64,000 nt of DNA from Cryptomeria japonica (taxonomy: Eukaryota > Streptophyta > Pinopsida > Cupressales > Cupressaceae), in assembly GCF_030272615.1 (NCBI RefSeq), contig NC_081413.1:556599136-556663135 (forward strand), read 5' to 3'. This document shows positions 24,080 through 36,776 of this stretch, piece by piece. Every line of letters begins with the position of its first letter. Positions within the stretch are counted from its first letter, which is position 1. Position numbers and translations under genes: made by a program. The notes under the pieces were generated by a model. That model was not told the DNA's origin. It made no database searches and saw nothing but the letters and a program-made list of their open reading frames with translations.

Positions 24080-24844
24080 CTACCAAACAAGATTCCTACA
24101 ATAACACCAAGGCCATTCTCATGGTTTGTGGTAACTACGAACACACTTCCATGATTTGCAACACACTAGAGCACCTCCCAAAAGCTCACAATAACACAAA
24201 GGCCAACCATCCATCTCTAGCAAGTGTTGCACATACTTCAATAGTGGCACAAAGAGATCAAGCACACCTATGATAGCTAAACTTGTACTGAACATTATGC
24301 GATTTCTACCATGGCTTCACTAAGGTACAATACACCTCTAGGCCAAATTGCAAAGTCTAGCTTGCATTGCAATTTTTTTTTTTTTTTAAAGCATCCTACT
24401 TCAAAGTTTAAACAATGTAGTCTGAATGGCAATCTATGTATCACCCCTCAAGCTTGCATTATGCCAAGTCATCCACTAGCACATTAGGCGCCTAGCAACA
24501 AGCAGTTACACTACACAGCCATTTAGGAGATGGGGAGTCATACAAGGAAATGTTTCAACTTCCTCGCAAGTCAACCTTCAAAGTAAGAAATCTATGTAAT
24601 CTATATATGCATACCCATAACATAACTTAGAAGAAATCCTATAGAAGATAAGAAGACTGATAGGCAGATATATTAGAAGATAGCAATCATACATCTTTCT
24701 CAAGAGTGGCATATACAAGACAAATAGATAAATTAAATGACATTTACTAATTCAATTCTAAATCTCTCTCTTTCACTACTCTATCTTGCATAAAAGCTTT
24801 TACAGAGAGTTGTCCATTGGGACTCAATTTGGACCCCAAATTAG
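24080..24844 (+). repeat. 5' LTR of the old gypsy-like element
   Basis: Aligns by eye to 26506-27315 from CTACCAAACAAG to GAGAGTTGT and beyond. It contains an A/T homopolymer (24370-24387) missing from the partner. Confidence 0.65.
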
Positions 24845-24858
24845 TGATATCAAAGCAG
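24845..24858 (+). promoter_or_regulatory. Degenerate tRNA-iMet PBS
   Basis: TGATATCAAAGCAG, against the usual TGGTATCAGAGCAG (two transitions, the same two as in the copia PBS at 2612). Confidence 0.7.
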
Positions 24859-24958
24859 TTCCCCAACATCTTGCATGACCCATAAAATGCAATTGGACTA
24901 TCAAGGTCTTGACATCAAACCTCAAGATCCATTAGACTATCTATTGACTCATTTCAAA

Positions 24959-26200
24959 ATGGCCAAACCAACACAAGAGGAGATACACAGAATAATTAAG
25001 AGCAAAATGGAAGCACTTGTGAATCAATAGAAACTCTTGTTCAACCAATTTGTAGAAGTCCTTGATGGTTGATTCTATTGACCTCATCACCAAGTAGAGT
25101 TTTTGGCAATTGAGTCCCTCTAGGTTTCAAGTAAACCTAGGCATTTAAGAGTAAGATTAATGTTGATGTTGTAGATAGCTGAACAGGTCAATTAGAATCT
25201 TAGTCTCCCATGAATTATTTTTCTAAAGATGAGAAAATTAAGATTGAACTTCTAAAAGTCTCCTTACCCATCAAGAAGAGGTGGCGGGTCCATGCACTTT
25301 GGGAGGACAATCAAACAAAAGAAACCTTGGAAGCCTTTAAGGATGAATACTATCCTAAAGATGTCTTTCTTATTTGCTGCATGTAGTGGTCATAATTGAG
25401 GCGAGGACATGACTGGTCGGTCCAAGCTTAAATTGATGCCTTCCATGGACTCTATGCAAGGCTAGACTCATTTGAGTCAAAGAAACATTGAGTCCTCAAG
25501 TACCGCAATGGCCTACAACCATTCATTCATTCCAGACTAAAGCTAGTTAAGGTCAAGATAATGGAAGAAAAATCACTATATAACAAACATTGTTCAATCA
25601 AAAGGGCACTAAGTAACATCCACATCAAAGAAGACACTGCTTGCCAACAACAGTGAACCATCCAAAATAGGTAAGTGGTGTAATATAAACAAGGCCTACA
25701 ACCATTCCAATGCACCATGCCTAGAAGAGTTAACTTATGAATGCCACCACAAAGTATGCTGATGTCAAGACCTCAAATGGAATCAACAACACATATCACT
25801 ACACAAGCAACAATAGCAAAAGGGTAGAGCAACTACTCCACTCACAAATGTGGGTGAAAGGACAACCATTGGACTTCATGATTGATGGTAGTAGCATGAA
25901 GAACCTACTTTCCTCAAAAAATGTCAAGTGACTAAATTGCCCATTCACAGCCCTAAAAATTAGGATGGTTTAGCACCTACAAAACTTAAGCTATATTTGT
26001 TACTCTCTAGTGCCACTTTTCATACACTATTCATCTTATTCAAGAGGAAAAGTTTTGTGACATGCTGATGAAGGTTTGTAATATACTCCTTGGATATCTA
26101 TACATGCATAGTCACAAGTGCATGTACAAGGCAAAACCTCACAGGTCTAGTTGTATCAATGAATACTAAGAGTCAAAGATGCTAGATTCTTGAAGTGAAT
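24959..26200 (+). pseudogene. gag and aspartic protease remnant of gypsy-like element
   Basis: An ATG at 24959 opens MAKPTQEEIHRIIKSKMEAL, then a TAG. Gag pieces follow in changing frames: KIKIELLKVSLPIKKRW, WEDNQTKETLEAFKDEYYP (25220-25360), DAFHGLYARLDSFESKKH and VLKYRNGLQPFIHSRLKLV (25430-25560). Near 25865-25930 is a protease start, LDFMIDGSSMKNLLSSKNV, in which the catalytic Asp is kept but D-S-G has become D-G-S. Traces of protease sequence go on to about 26150. The copy is not functional. Confidence 0.6.
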
Positions 26201-26505
26201 TCATGCCCAACACATGCTATGCCAACTTTAAAAAAGATTGTGCCATGCAGCTATCCATACTCAACATTTTGCACTTCACCTCAAACTAACACCCAACCTA
26301 TTGTGGCAAAGTTCGATAAAATTTTGGAAACCATGTTTACACATAACTACTCAATGTTTATCTATAAAGTTATTGAAATGATTCATCTCCCACAACAAGT
26401 CAAATGGTTCATTGGACAACAATTAAAGGTCAATGCTCCACCCCTACTTCCAAGACACAATCCAAACTATTACTTCACAAGAAGGGACAACTAATCCAAG
26501 AGGAT

Positions 26506-27315
26506 CTACCAAACAAGGTCCTTGTGATAATGCTAAGATCGTTATGTGGGACCACTTGCATTGTCTACAACAAAGCACCCTCCAAATGCTCATTATAAAA
26601 CAAAGGCCAACCATCTATCTCCAACAAGTGTTGCACACTCCAACGATGGTCCAAAGCAAAGCACTCTGCTAGAGATTATACACACCTATAGTAACTATAC
26701 CTACACTAAACATTCCATGGTTTCTATCATAGCTTCAATAGGATCCAGTACACCTCCAACCCAAAGCACAAGTCTAACTCACATCACAACTCATTGTGCA
26801 CTATTCTAAGCATCATACTTTGAACTTCGGACAATGTAGTATATGTGGCAATCCAAGTGGCACCCACGAGGCACACACTTTGCAATGTCATGTGTCAACA
26901 CATCAAGCATCTAGCACCAAATAATTACACTCCATAACCATCAAGAGACAAGGAGTCATACAAGAAACAAATTGCACTTCCATAGAAAATGGTTAAACTT
27001 CCTAGTGACTCCTAGCATTCACGACATGAAATCTAAATAATCTATATATACTTATGTGTAACATAATTTCAAATTAATCAAATAAAAGATATGAAAAATG
27101 ATTGGGAGATAGATTAGAAAATAGCAGTCATACATCTTTCTCAAAAGAATACCATGTACAAGATGAATAGATAAATAAAATCATTTTGTTTGAGTTCTCC
27201 ATCCCTCACTTTCACTATCCTATCTTCCATACAAATTTCCACGCATGTCTATAACTTCATCTAGATCCCCATTTAGAGAGTTGTACAAAGAAATAGTGTT
27301 CAAATTTTAAAATAG
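26506..27315 (+). repeat. 3' LTR of the old gypsy-like element
   Basis: Partner of 24080-24844. Divergence is high with several indels, so the insertion is old compared with the elements at 36-59 kb. Confidence 0.65.
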
Positions 27316-28012
27316 TGATTTGAACCCAAAATATAATCGCTAGGCTACACATGAAAATAACAACATTTTCACCTTAAACATAAAATGGCTTACATTTTGA
27401 ACATAAATGAATCATTAATAATTGAAACACCATAACTATTTTATACCATAACTTGATAAACTATGATGAGTAAAAGAGTTCAACATTTTCATTCATAAAC
27501 AATAACGTAAATCAGCATTAAAGCTTATGAAGATTGAATTCAATGCTTTCAAAACATGCTTAAAACCTATCTAACATTTAGAAAATAAATAAAATTCTTG
27601 AAATTGTTGGAAAAAATGAAAAAGGAAAAAATAAATCTAATCAAAGTCTTAAAATTGCAAACATTCACTCGTCAATTCCACTTCAAACTCATTCAAATCA
27701 CTCAGGCAGATTTGCAAATTTTGTTTGAAGAAATTGCATGGTCAGGTTTGCTTAAAAACACCAAAAAATCTCATTTTTTCAATGTTTTATTCCATCTAAA
27801 AATTTACCTGCAGATCTGCCACATATGGCTAATCTGCATGGTAGCCTCAGCAAGTAGTTTGACCTCATAAATCACTTGTGAGTACTTGCAAGCTATGCAA
27901 ATACTCACCATGTTTTCAATACTTGCTATCAATATGTCCTTATAACTAAATATAAGGTGAAAAGAGTATTTGACAAAATATTGGAAGCAGGATTGATTTA
28001 TCTTGTGGGTAA
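27316..28012. other. Intergenic, no gene seen
   Basis: AT-rich. The 90-codon ORF at 27598-27870 has no recognisable motif. Confidence 0.4.
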
Positions 28013-28804
28013 TGTTGAAGATTAGCATCAGTCAGTAATCTGATCTGACTGAGTCATCTAAAATCTAAATCAACTTAGATTACTAATTAATTGTATTGTT
28101 ATAATAAAATAATTATGGATATACATTGTATTGAATCAACTATCATATGATTCGATTATTTGAGATAATCAACATATATCAATTAATAAATTAATCGATT
28201 CTATGTAATGCATATTACATATGAATCGATTCATATGTTAATCGATTGTATGTTATGTCATAGTGTGAATTAATTACTTATTAATTCATGTTAACTAATG
28301 AGGTGTTGATTCTTGATTCATACCGTTTTATCTTCTTGCTGATGACGTGTTATGTCTAACTGATTGTTAGAGAGACTGGTTGGGAGACGTGTTGCTTAAT
28401 ACAGTCGTGTTGATTTGTTTAGATGTGATGCTCCTATATCAGTTTGATCTCCCTCTCTCTCGAAGCTAGGTCAAGAAGCAAGGTTACAAAGTTACAAGAA
28501 TATAAAATACATCTACACATCTAGCATATAGAATTTATCCATCTCTTGCAGCAGCTCGTGTTAACAATTACATCGTATTTAATACACAGGCAGATCACGC
28601 ATTATTAAGCAGATCAGATTCCTTCATCTGCGAATTCACTGTCATCTTCAAGTCCGTATTATTCAAACAACAGTCAGGTCAAATTTCTCCTTGTGTCGTG
28701 ACATATCTGTCTCCTGCAGAGCATCATTAATATCACAGATCGAATCTATAATTTGAACTGTCAAATAAATTTGAAAGCATAATCTGATCACTGAAACCTT
28801 AACA
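28013..28804. repeat. Solo LTR, 792 bp, with perfect 5-bp TSD
   Basis: Begins TGTTGAAG and ends CTTAACA (TGTT/AACA inverted ends). It is flanked on both sides by GGTAA (28008-28012 and 28805-28809), a perfect 5-bp target-site duplication. No coding sequence. The first 250 bp are AT-rich with repeated ATCGATT motifs. A solo LTR arises by recombination between the two LTRs of an element. Confidence 0.85.
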
Positions 28805-28809
28805 GGTAA

Positions 28810-29725
28810 GTCTGATTGATCCATAAAGGATCATTACCAGAGGGATCATTTTCAATGTCACCACTCTCAAAAACAACCCAGAAGATACTATATACTGAAA
28901 CTACTAGTTCCAAACATGGAACGTTTCAAAACCACCATAATCATCCCATCGATTTCATAAACATACATCCAAGCTACAATTGGTGATTGCAAGATGTAGA
29001 GCCAATTGCACTGCACTCAATCTGAAGAAATCTTTTGTCTTACTTCTTTTCAGGTGTTATTGGACCATGTAGCTTTAGTGAAGAATACATGGTGGGTGAA
29101 GCAAAGATTGCCGTTGCTGTAGATTTCAACAACATCCAACATAATATGAGATAAGCATATTTCTTAGGCATACAGGATATACTACTAGAAATTCATATAC
29201 TGAATTAGTTGAACTCATTGAAGAATTGCTGCACAAAAATCACATTTTTATTTACATGGGGACATTTTAAACAAATTTTGAAAATTTTGAGAAGTTTATA
29301 ACTGACACCTATCTTTGTATTTACATAGTAGACCAAGGCTTTGCACATGCATGTGGATAGTCCTGTGAATGCAATTTGATCCTTTCTATCTTAGATAGGG
29401 GAAAGAGCGTTCATTACCAAATATTCTTCAAGTCAATAAAGACACAAGGGGAGAAGATGAGGCAAGTTACAAACGAGGCAGAGGAGATAAGCCATCTTCT
29501 ATACAACTGAGCTGACGCGCGGCTCAAATAAGAGAAGAAAATTCGCATGTAATTCAGCTAGACAGCCCCTTTTACTGTAGAGACAGCAAAGCAATGCCCA
29601 ATGCAATGGAGGCCAAATAATTGTTGGTACAAGCAACAATTTGAATGTTCTGGACTGCAGAGAAAGCTTTACCTATGCTCAAATCATATAAGGAGTGTCA
29701 CAAGAAACTTATCAAGGGGGGTGCT
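28810..29725. other. Intergenic, no gene seen
   Basis: No supported feature up to the TSD of the next LTR. Confidence 0.4.
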
Positions 29726-30562
29726 TGTTGATGTGTTTTTTAGGCACATGCGAACACAGAATAAAATACCCAAAAGTATCTTATCCTCTCTTGAACAAAG
29801 TCTCTCAAATGCTGAAGATTCGCATAAGGATCACTTGACACAACTCCAAGGTTCCAAATATGTCGGGTCACGACGTGTGGATAAGCACAGTTGGTCGTTG
29901 GGATTGTTGTTTCTCCAAGGGGCCTTACATTATACATGAATGCTTGAATTGCTGGAACTTAGATTCTATCTACTCGCATGGAGAAAAAACAGCAAAAGAG
30001 AAGTGTTTAGGAAGACTACGCTATTCCTAGGAACGTAAGAGAAGAGTGAATGATTTGATGGAATCCTACTGGGCAAGGTCTCACCATCAAACCGAACAGT
30101 TTGACACAAGCTCAGAGCAATCTTCTAAAGTACAATTCAAAGATGTTCAAATCATTTTCATCAAACATTGATTACCATTCAAGTTAACGCATAAACAATG
30201 GATGTATAACAATTGAAGTTAAGCTTATACAATTCCAGTTGAGCATGCAAGGCACACTTACAATCAGCAAGAGGCTAGTGGTATGGACTAAATGGATTCC
30301 ACACAAATGCATTCAACAATTTCCTCCATTCAATCTAATCAACATGAAAGTAAATGAGAAGTAGAAACCACGGGACTTGTTGAATAACACATTTCACCAT
30401 AACTTCAATGAAAAGATTATCTCCATTTACAAGTCTTAACAACAATTCCTCCTTCTCCAAATCCATTCTAACTGCTTGCTATCTAATATCTATCAACTAT
30501 TCACTATTGACTCTTAACTATTCACTATTCTCTATTAACCTTTACAAATGAAGAGCTTGAGA

Positions 30563-30570
30563 TTTATATA
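30563..30570 (-). promoter_or_regulatory. TATA box of giant LTR copy A
   Basis: TATATAAA on the minus strand, at the same place relative to the LTR end as TATATAAG in copy B. Confidence 0.7.
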
Positions 30571-30631
30571 GAGAGCTCATTACAATGAGTGGCAAGGATT
30601 GAACCCCATCGATAGCCAAGATTTTACAATA

Positions 30632-30649
30632 AAACCCTAATTAGGGTTT
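30632..30649. promoter_or_regulatory. Telo-box palindrome in giant LTR copy A
   Basis: AAACCCTAATTAGGGTTT is a perfect 18-bp palindrome of two facing telo-box motifs (AAACCCTAA), 61 bp upstream of the TATA box. It is identical in copy B although the surrounding sequence differs. Confidence 0.8.
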
Positions 30650-31299
30650 GTTACAACTAACTTTATTTTGGCCAATGAAATAATTACAACATTTTGACAC
30701 ATGTCATCTCTGGAGTGTTTGACCAATAAATAATGGGGGTAGGTACATTGGAGTTTGTGCCCCCATGGGTGAGCTTGGTTTATTGAATCGAGACATGCTG
30801 GTGTAGAACTTCCTTTGATTGGTGGAGTAATGATTGGGATGCCACCTCAATTTGCACCTATAAACCTCATTCATCATCATGAATGAGTATTGAGCAATAT
30901 CTCTTGATACTCAACATTATTCACTTGCTCAAAGCTTGGTGTGATGATGATCAAGTTTGACCTTCTTCCCTCGCTTGCCTGTCTCGCCTTTGAGGTAATT
31001 GTATGAACTCTCTTCTTTATGAAATCTTTTGAATATCCTAAAGTCCTTGCGCAGTCACCTTTCTTGGTATCATTGTGCTTGCTGGTGGAATCCTTCTTCT
31101 TTTGAATGCAATGCTTGCCTTGTGTTGTGTTCCATCTTGGTATAGTCTTGAATGTGCTTCCTCACTCCCAACTTTGATTCTTCAATCAGACCTGGAAAAG
31201 AAGACATTTTGAATCATATTGATGAAATAACAAAATTAACTGAATCAATACACTCCCTATCACACTAAAAGAAGAATTTCGGACTTTTTGAGTGCAAAT

Positions 31300-33290
31300 G
31301 GAGGAAGTTCGCTCCTACAGGAGAGCAATGGAAGTAACTTTCACTCCTAGAAGGGAGCAATGGAAGAGAAATTCGCTCCAATGTGATGGCAATGGAAATT
31401 GCTCCAACATGAATGCAAAGGAAGTGACATTCGCTTCAAATGATGAGCAACGGAAGTCATTACAATTTAGACACTTAGCTTGATTTCCTCTATTTACCCT
31501 CCATTCCATCCACTCAAATGCATCAAATTACCTTCATGTGAGGCCTTAGGAGCAAATTTGCTCTCATGAAAGAGCAAAGGAAGACGTATTTCTCTCCTGG
31601 GAGGGAGCAAAGGAAGAGTTTTTCGCTCTAAGACTCGGGCAATGAATTGACCTCAAATTCGCCCTCTAGCTTGGTTTCACCAACTCATGTCTTAGGTTTT
31701 AGTCTCTATGCACAAAAGATCATCAACCAACCCTCAATGAATGCCTTAGAAGTAAATTCGCTCTCATGAAGGAGCAAGGAAGAGGAATTCGCTCCAAGGT
31801 GAGGGCAATGGAAATAGTCTTAATTCTGCCACTTAGCTATGTTCCATCAACTCATGTCTGGGTATTCTTGCCATCCATGCATGTGAATGTGTCAAATTAA
31901 CCTCAAGGCTTTAGAATCAAATTCGCTCTCATGAGAGAGCAAAGGAAGGCGTATTCACTCTTAATGAGGAGCAATGGAAGTATAATTTGCTCCAATCAGG
32001 GAGCAATGGAAGTAACCCTCATATTCACCACTTAGCTAGGTCTCATCAATTCTCCTCTTTTCATCAACTTAAATCTTGTAGTTATGCTCTCCTAGTGTGT
32101 AGATATGTCAAATTTTCATTAAGGGAGGCTTTGGAAGCAAATTTGCTCTCATGAGAGAGCAAAGGAAGACATATTCACTCCTAGAAGGGAGCAATGGAAG
32201 CACATTTCGCTCCTAAATGGGAGCAAAGAAATTTTTTTCACACTTAGCTAAATTTTCATCCATTCTCTCCATTCCATCAATCTATCTCTTAACTTTTTAA
32301 TCCTCATGTGCAAAAGTCGTTAAATCACCTTCACCTAATGTTTTGAAGATGACTTCGCTCCTATGAATGAGCAAAGGAAGAGCAATTCGCTCCTAAAATG
32401 GGGCAATGGAAGTCAATTTCGCTCCTGGAGAGGAGCAAAGGAAGACGTATTTGCTCCTAGAAGGGAGCAATGTAAGTCAATTTTGCTCCTGGAGAGGAGC
32501 AAAGGAAGATGTATTCGCTCCTAGAAGAGGAGCAATGGAAGTAGTCTCAAATTTGCCACCTTCTTTCCATTCCTTTGTAAAAAATTTGATGCATTTGCTT
32601 CTTTCCATGATCAAAATGATGTTGAAGGTACTTAAACTTGCTCCTTAGCCTCAAATATGTTCAAGAAGTTCAAATCGCTCCAAGATGAGGGCAATGGAAG
32701 AGGATTTCGTTCCTAAGAGGGAGCAAAGGAAGACGTATTTCGCTCCTAGGAGAGAGCAAAGGAAATTTTCATGTACTTAGTCAAATTTCACCCCTTCAGC
32801 CTGCCTCTCAATGAAGTATGATCATATCGCTTGGATGACGAAGGAAACTTGCATGTTTGGCTAGACGTGATCTAAGGGGCTCCTACATTCAATCTCTTGT
32901 TTATGCCAAGCTAATGAGTAAGGACGACAATTCAAGAAGTTCACTTCTTCAAAGGAGCAATGGAAGTTCTTCAACCTTAATCTCATCTTCCTCATGCTAC
33001 CTACCTCTTGATAATGTGCAATCACTCCACTTTGATGGCCAAGGAAGAAATTCGCTCCTATGAATGAGCAAAGGAAGACATATTCGCTCCTAAGAGGGAG
33101 CAATGGAAATCTTCATGTACTGGTTGCTCAATCAAAGCTCTGTGTTGCAATTTGTGATGACCAATAGTGAATGAGCAAAGGAAGACGTATTCGCTCCTGT
33201 GAATGAGCAAAGGAAGAAGTATTCGCTCCTATGAATGAGCAAAGGAAGATGTATTCGCTACCGAGAGGGAGCAAAGGAAATCATCATGTA
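31300..33290 (-). repeat. U3 array of GCTCC...GGAGC hairpin motifs (copy A)
   Basis: Dozens of approximately 30-bp units of the form TTCGCTCCTA, a few bases, GGAGCAATGGAAG. Each has a short inverted repeat (GCTCC/GGAGC or GCTC/GAGC). They come in clusters of two to five separated by 100-200 bp of less regular sequence that itself recurs (CACTTAGCT, TCATC). The cores vary more than those of copy B. Confidence 0.85.
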
Positions 33291-33553
33291 CTTAGCCAAA
33301 TTTTGCCCTTTCAACCCGCAACTGACCTTCCTTACTATGCTCAAATTGACATCACTCGACCTCTTTCCAACCTAAGGAGGGAGAAATGACTCTACCATTA
33401 CCTAGCCACCTGAGAAAGTGCACTTCTTCAAATGAAAGGCTAATAGCAAAAGACCTTACTACTACCAACAACTAAGCTAAGACAACTAACCTAAGAAGCG
33501 TAAAAGTGGGGGTCCCCATTTGCAATGGGGCGATGTGTGAATACGTCACAACA

Positions 33554-34873
33554 GTGCCCACTCATATCTCAAATGATAAAACAATGAAAAAACATGAGCA
33601 GACAGATTCAATATGAAATCAAGAATTGGAGGTCACTCAAAAATTCAAAATAGATGCTGTACAATGGCACTCTAGGCACACATAATATCTGACTGAATGC
33701 ATAGAGCACGGATATCATTGATTCTTGGACCTCCAACTCAAATCATTCAAGACTGAATGCATAGAGCACGGATATCATTGATTCTTGGACCTCCAACTCA
33801 AATCACTTGAAAAGATGCATATCTCATTTTTCAGATGGTACAACAAGGTAAGAACATGCATACATAGATCCAACATGATTTTAAGGATTGGTAATCACTC
33901 AAAATGGATGCAAGAAAAATGACACTCAAAGTATGCACAATACTTGAAGCTCGACTCCTCGATCCAACATTCCCAAAGGAATTTTGGCTACCCGGATGGC
34001 TCGTATTTGTTTGAATGTTTTGAGGCATTCAGTATGACCCAGTTGACAAAAGGCCTGCACATTTAATTAGTACGCCAAGTCTACAAAGCAGGAACACATC
34101 AGAGAGTTGACAAATTGTCTCCAGAAGAGAAGGCTTAAACCTGGGAAGTTGTTAGAAGGTTTTCTTGCAAATACCCCTACTAATCATTGTAATATGGCAT
34201 TTTGCATAAGTGAGATTTCTGAGAGAGTGAAAAGAATATATGTAAGAACAGAGAGAAAGTGCATGTAACCGACCAAGAAGCAAAAAATTTGTGATTGCTG
34301 GTCATGGAGATAGAAGAAGGTTAGATGCTTGTATTCTTGATTGCCTTTTCTGCTTTTCATGTTCTTGGATGAAACCATTATATGAGAATCTTCCAAAAAT
34401 CAATGAAGAGCTCTTATCTTGCTTCACTTTGCAGAACTCTCTGTATTTTTCTATCCTGCTTTGGTTTATGGGTTTATGTATCTTGTCCATTTACATGGTT
34501 GCATCAAGATTCTAATTATGTGTGTATAATATGTCTAAGTTTTGTTTTGGCTCATGTAATCTGAATACTTACTACACATGGTTTATACATGGAATAAGAC
34601 AATGTGACTGCAACACCTTAGCCTTGGTTCCCTTCACCATGCTAACTAGGGCTTAAGAGCTATGACAAATTTGCAGTCATCCAAAGTCCAAAACCTGACG
34701 ACTACATTGTGGGCTTGTAATGTACTCTCTAGTAGTACATTGACCCCTAAGCTGATGCCTACTACTACATTTGTCAATATTTACATAAAACAGTCATATA
34801 TTCATACAGACAAGAAGTAGTCAGTCAACCTTAATCATTACAGTAGCACAATTGACCTCATGATTATCGTCAC
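33554..34873. other. Intergenic with a recent tandem duplication
   Basis: No gene. See the 60-bp duplication at 33691-33810. ORFs of 60-75 codons near 34200-34560 have no motif. Confidence 0.4.
33691..33810. repeat. Perfect 60-bp tandem duplication
   Basis: A block starting GACTGAATGCATAGAGCACG at 33691 starts again at 33751. The first 55 positions are identical between copies, so the event is recent. Confidence 0.95.
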
Positions 34874-35730
34874 AATCATAGTTTGAAGACTCTTTGAGTA
34901 TTCTGCAGGAGGATGCAAACTCCTGAGTCCTTGAGCTAGCTGAGATGAATCGACCAGACTCTTGCAACAAGTCTGACCGAATCTTGGAGAGTACTTGGCT
35001 GAATCTTGCTCTAAGACTCTCTGAGTCTCAGGCTCAGACTTTCAAGTCGTGAGCTCAAAAACTATTCTATCTAGCACTTGGACATAACAGCCATGCTTTC
35101 TTAAGTGAAAGTTCAACTTGTTTTGGTCATTTTTTGCTCTTATTTGCCCATTTCATCCAATGAAGCATCAACATAGCAAGAAGAAGATTTGAGGAGATAA
35201 TTTTTAAGGATTCAAAAGTTGATCAAGTCATCAAACTGAAGCCGTAGAATTGGATGCAACGGAGGCAAACAAAGACACTTTTGAAGGAACAATCTATCAT
35301 CATTTTGATACCAACACCTTCTAGTTTAAGGATTGCAAAATTAAGTTACACTAGGAGAGGAAAGACAAAGATGTCAATTGTATTTAGTTGTTTTTCCATT
35401 TTGACATATCATTGTATGTAAACAATTATAATTCTGTTATACATTATTATTTATAATTGTTTTGTATTATAATGTATTGTTTGACTTTGAAACTATGATA
35501 TTTCAAATTTTGAGAGTTTGAGGAGCACATGATATGTAATGTTTGAAATTTGAATTATAACGAATTCATAGTCAAATTAGACTTTTATGTTCTCTAAATG
35601 CATTAATTTGTTTGTATAATTATGAGGTTTTACTTTTCGAGTTTGTGCCGAGTTCATGCCAAGTCCCAAGTCCGAGTCAAAATTTTAGTCTGCTACGTCG
35701 AGTCTGAGTCTGAGTCTTCAAACTATGATC
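34874..35730. mobile_element. TIR element with GACTC-type subterminal repeats (hAT-like, non-autonomous)
   Basis: Terminal inverted repeats of 18 bp, ATCATAGTTTGAAGACTC at the left and its reverse complement at the right. Inside both ends GACTC, GAGTC and CTCAGAC motifs recur (34880-35050 and 35630-35715), the style of the hAT element at 49502-50926. TSDs are not clear. No transposase ORF. Confidence 0.6.
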
Positions 35731-36665
35731 ATGATATTGACATGAACATGCAAAATTGTATGAGCCACACAAATTTAGTATGCTATATGTAAAAGAGCAT
35801 TTGCACCAAGAGTTACTCACATTTCCAATACTTACCTTGCAATAGCAAAATCATTTGATGCATTGGTTTTAGCTTCTACCACAATTGTGTTTTAAATTTC
35901 TCTCTCGAACTTACCATCCTCCACCATTTTCTCAACTAGGGTTGGATATGCAACCTTCTAAGCTTGAGCCCTTGTGATTGCTAGAGTGGTTTCCTCCATG
36001 GAAACATGGTCAGCATTGGTAACTATAAATTAGGGCAGTTAATTTTGTTATAATAACCAAGTACACACTAATGAGACATCAATGGCAAAGAAAAAAATAT
36101 GCGATTCTAGCAAATGGTCCTGTTCATTGTATTGCAGCAATAGATAATAGGAAAGTTATTGCCATACCAAATGCAATATGTTGTTATCATATTGGATACA
36201 ACCTTTTCTGCCATGAAGTTGCTGATTCTGGAATCAACCTCAGAAAGTGCTCCTAAATCAATCATTCTTGGTTTCCTTCAAATCTATTTCTTGGGTCAAC
36301 AGATCTTGTTGATCCTTCTTTTTTTTTTCTCTAAGTTAAATGAGCAATCTTTCCTCACACACCAAGTCATCTAAAAATCTTGCAAAAACTAGTTGGGACA
36401 GTTTACACTGATCTGATCCTCAATGCAACAATTAAAGCATCATGTTTTTTTCTTTCTTTTTTCTTTGTATCTTCTTGCCCCTCTTTAAACATCCTCACAT
36501 TTAATTTCTTCCAAACCATAATGGGGGAAGCTTCCATCAGGTCTTCATGTTTCTAAGAATCATTGGTTGCCTGTCTTCACACCGGTCTTATCATCCATCT
36601 CCAATTTCATATTACTGTTATAGTAGTCTTCATATGATGTGAGCAAGAGGACCCACGTTTTGACA
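35731..36665. other. Flanking DNA with coding-like scraps
   Basis: On the minus strand, 35830-36000 reads VSMEETTLAITRAQA, then a stop, KVAYPTLVEKMVEDG before a GTAAGT, and TNASNDFAIAR before another GTAAGT. This looks like decayed exons of something I do not recognise. A hydrophobic stretch occurs near 36100-36180 in another frame. Confidence 0.3.
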
Positions 36666-36776
36666 TTAGGCACTAAATGGTTGGACCTTTATCCAACTTA
36701 ATAGTTCTCTTAGATGTTTGTTATTAGTCTTGACCAAATCGTACTTTCCTTGCTTTGTATTATAAGGTTTTGGTAC
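36666..36776 (-). pseudogene. Unrecognised coding-like sequence, left half, split by gypsy
   Basis: Thirty-six codons starting VPKPYNTKQGKYDLVK and ending KVQPFSA with TAA at 36666-36668. If the gypsy and one TSD are removed, it joins in frame to 59393-59649. Family unknown. Confidence 0.45.

Larger units (their letters stand above)
24080..27315 (+). mobile_element. Old gypsy-like LTR element with gag and protease remnants, pol missing
   Basis: Two diverged direct repeats of about 0.8 kb (24080-24844 and 26506-27315) share many blocks, for example AACACAAAGGCCAACCATC against AAACAAAGGCCAACCATC, and GGAGTCATACAAG. A degenerate PBS follows the first. The 1.66-kb interior encodes gag and protease pieces but no RT, RNase H or integrase. 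The loss of pol together with retention of both LTRs suggests an internally deleted, non-autonomous derivative. LTR ends are approximate. Confidence 0.7.
29726..33553 (-). repeat. Giant solo LTR, family A/B copy A, 3.8 kb
   Basis: The plus strand starts TGTTGATGTG and ends CGTCACAACA. Flanks are GTGCT (29721-29725) and GTGCC (33554-33558), a 5-bp TSD with one mismatch. Both ends and the promoter region match copy B at 53503-58013 in opposite orientation. The minus strand is the sense strand, shown by TATATAAA at 30563-30570 followed by sequence like copy B (CATTTGTAAAGG). U3 is therefore about 2.98 kb and R-U5 about 0.84 kb. No PBS or coding sequence is attached. Superfamily unknown. Confidence 0.85.

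Noticed and set aside
34874-35730. Exact 8-bp TSD for the TIR element
   Set aside because: ATGATTAT and ATGATATT near the ends are similar but do not sit at equal distance from the TIRs.
18000-36000. Upstream exons of the RABF1-like gene (P-loop GDSGVGKS, DTAGQERY)
   Set aside because: I looked for the reverse-complement codon patterns and found none, but this is a visual scan and not a search.
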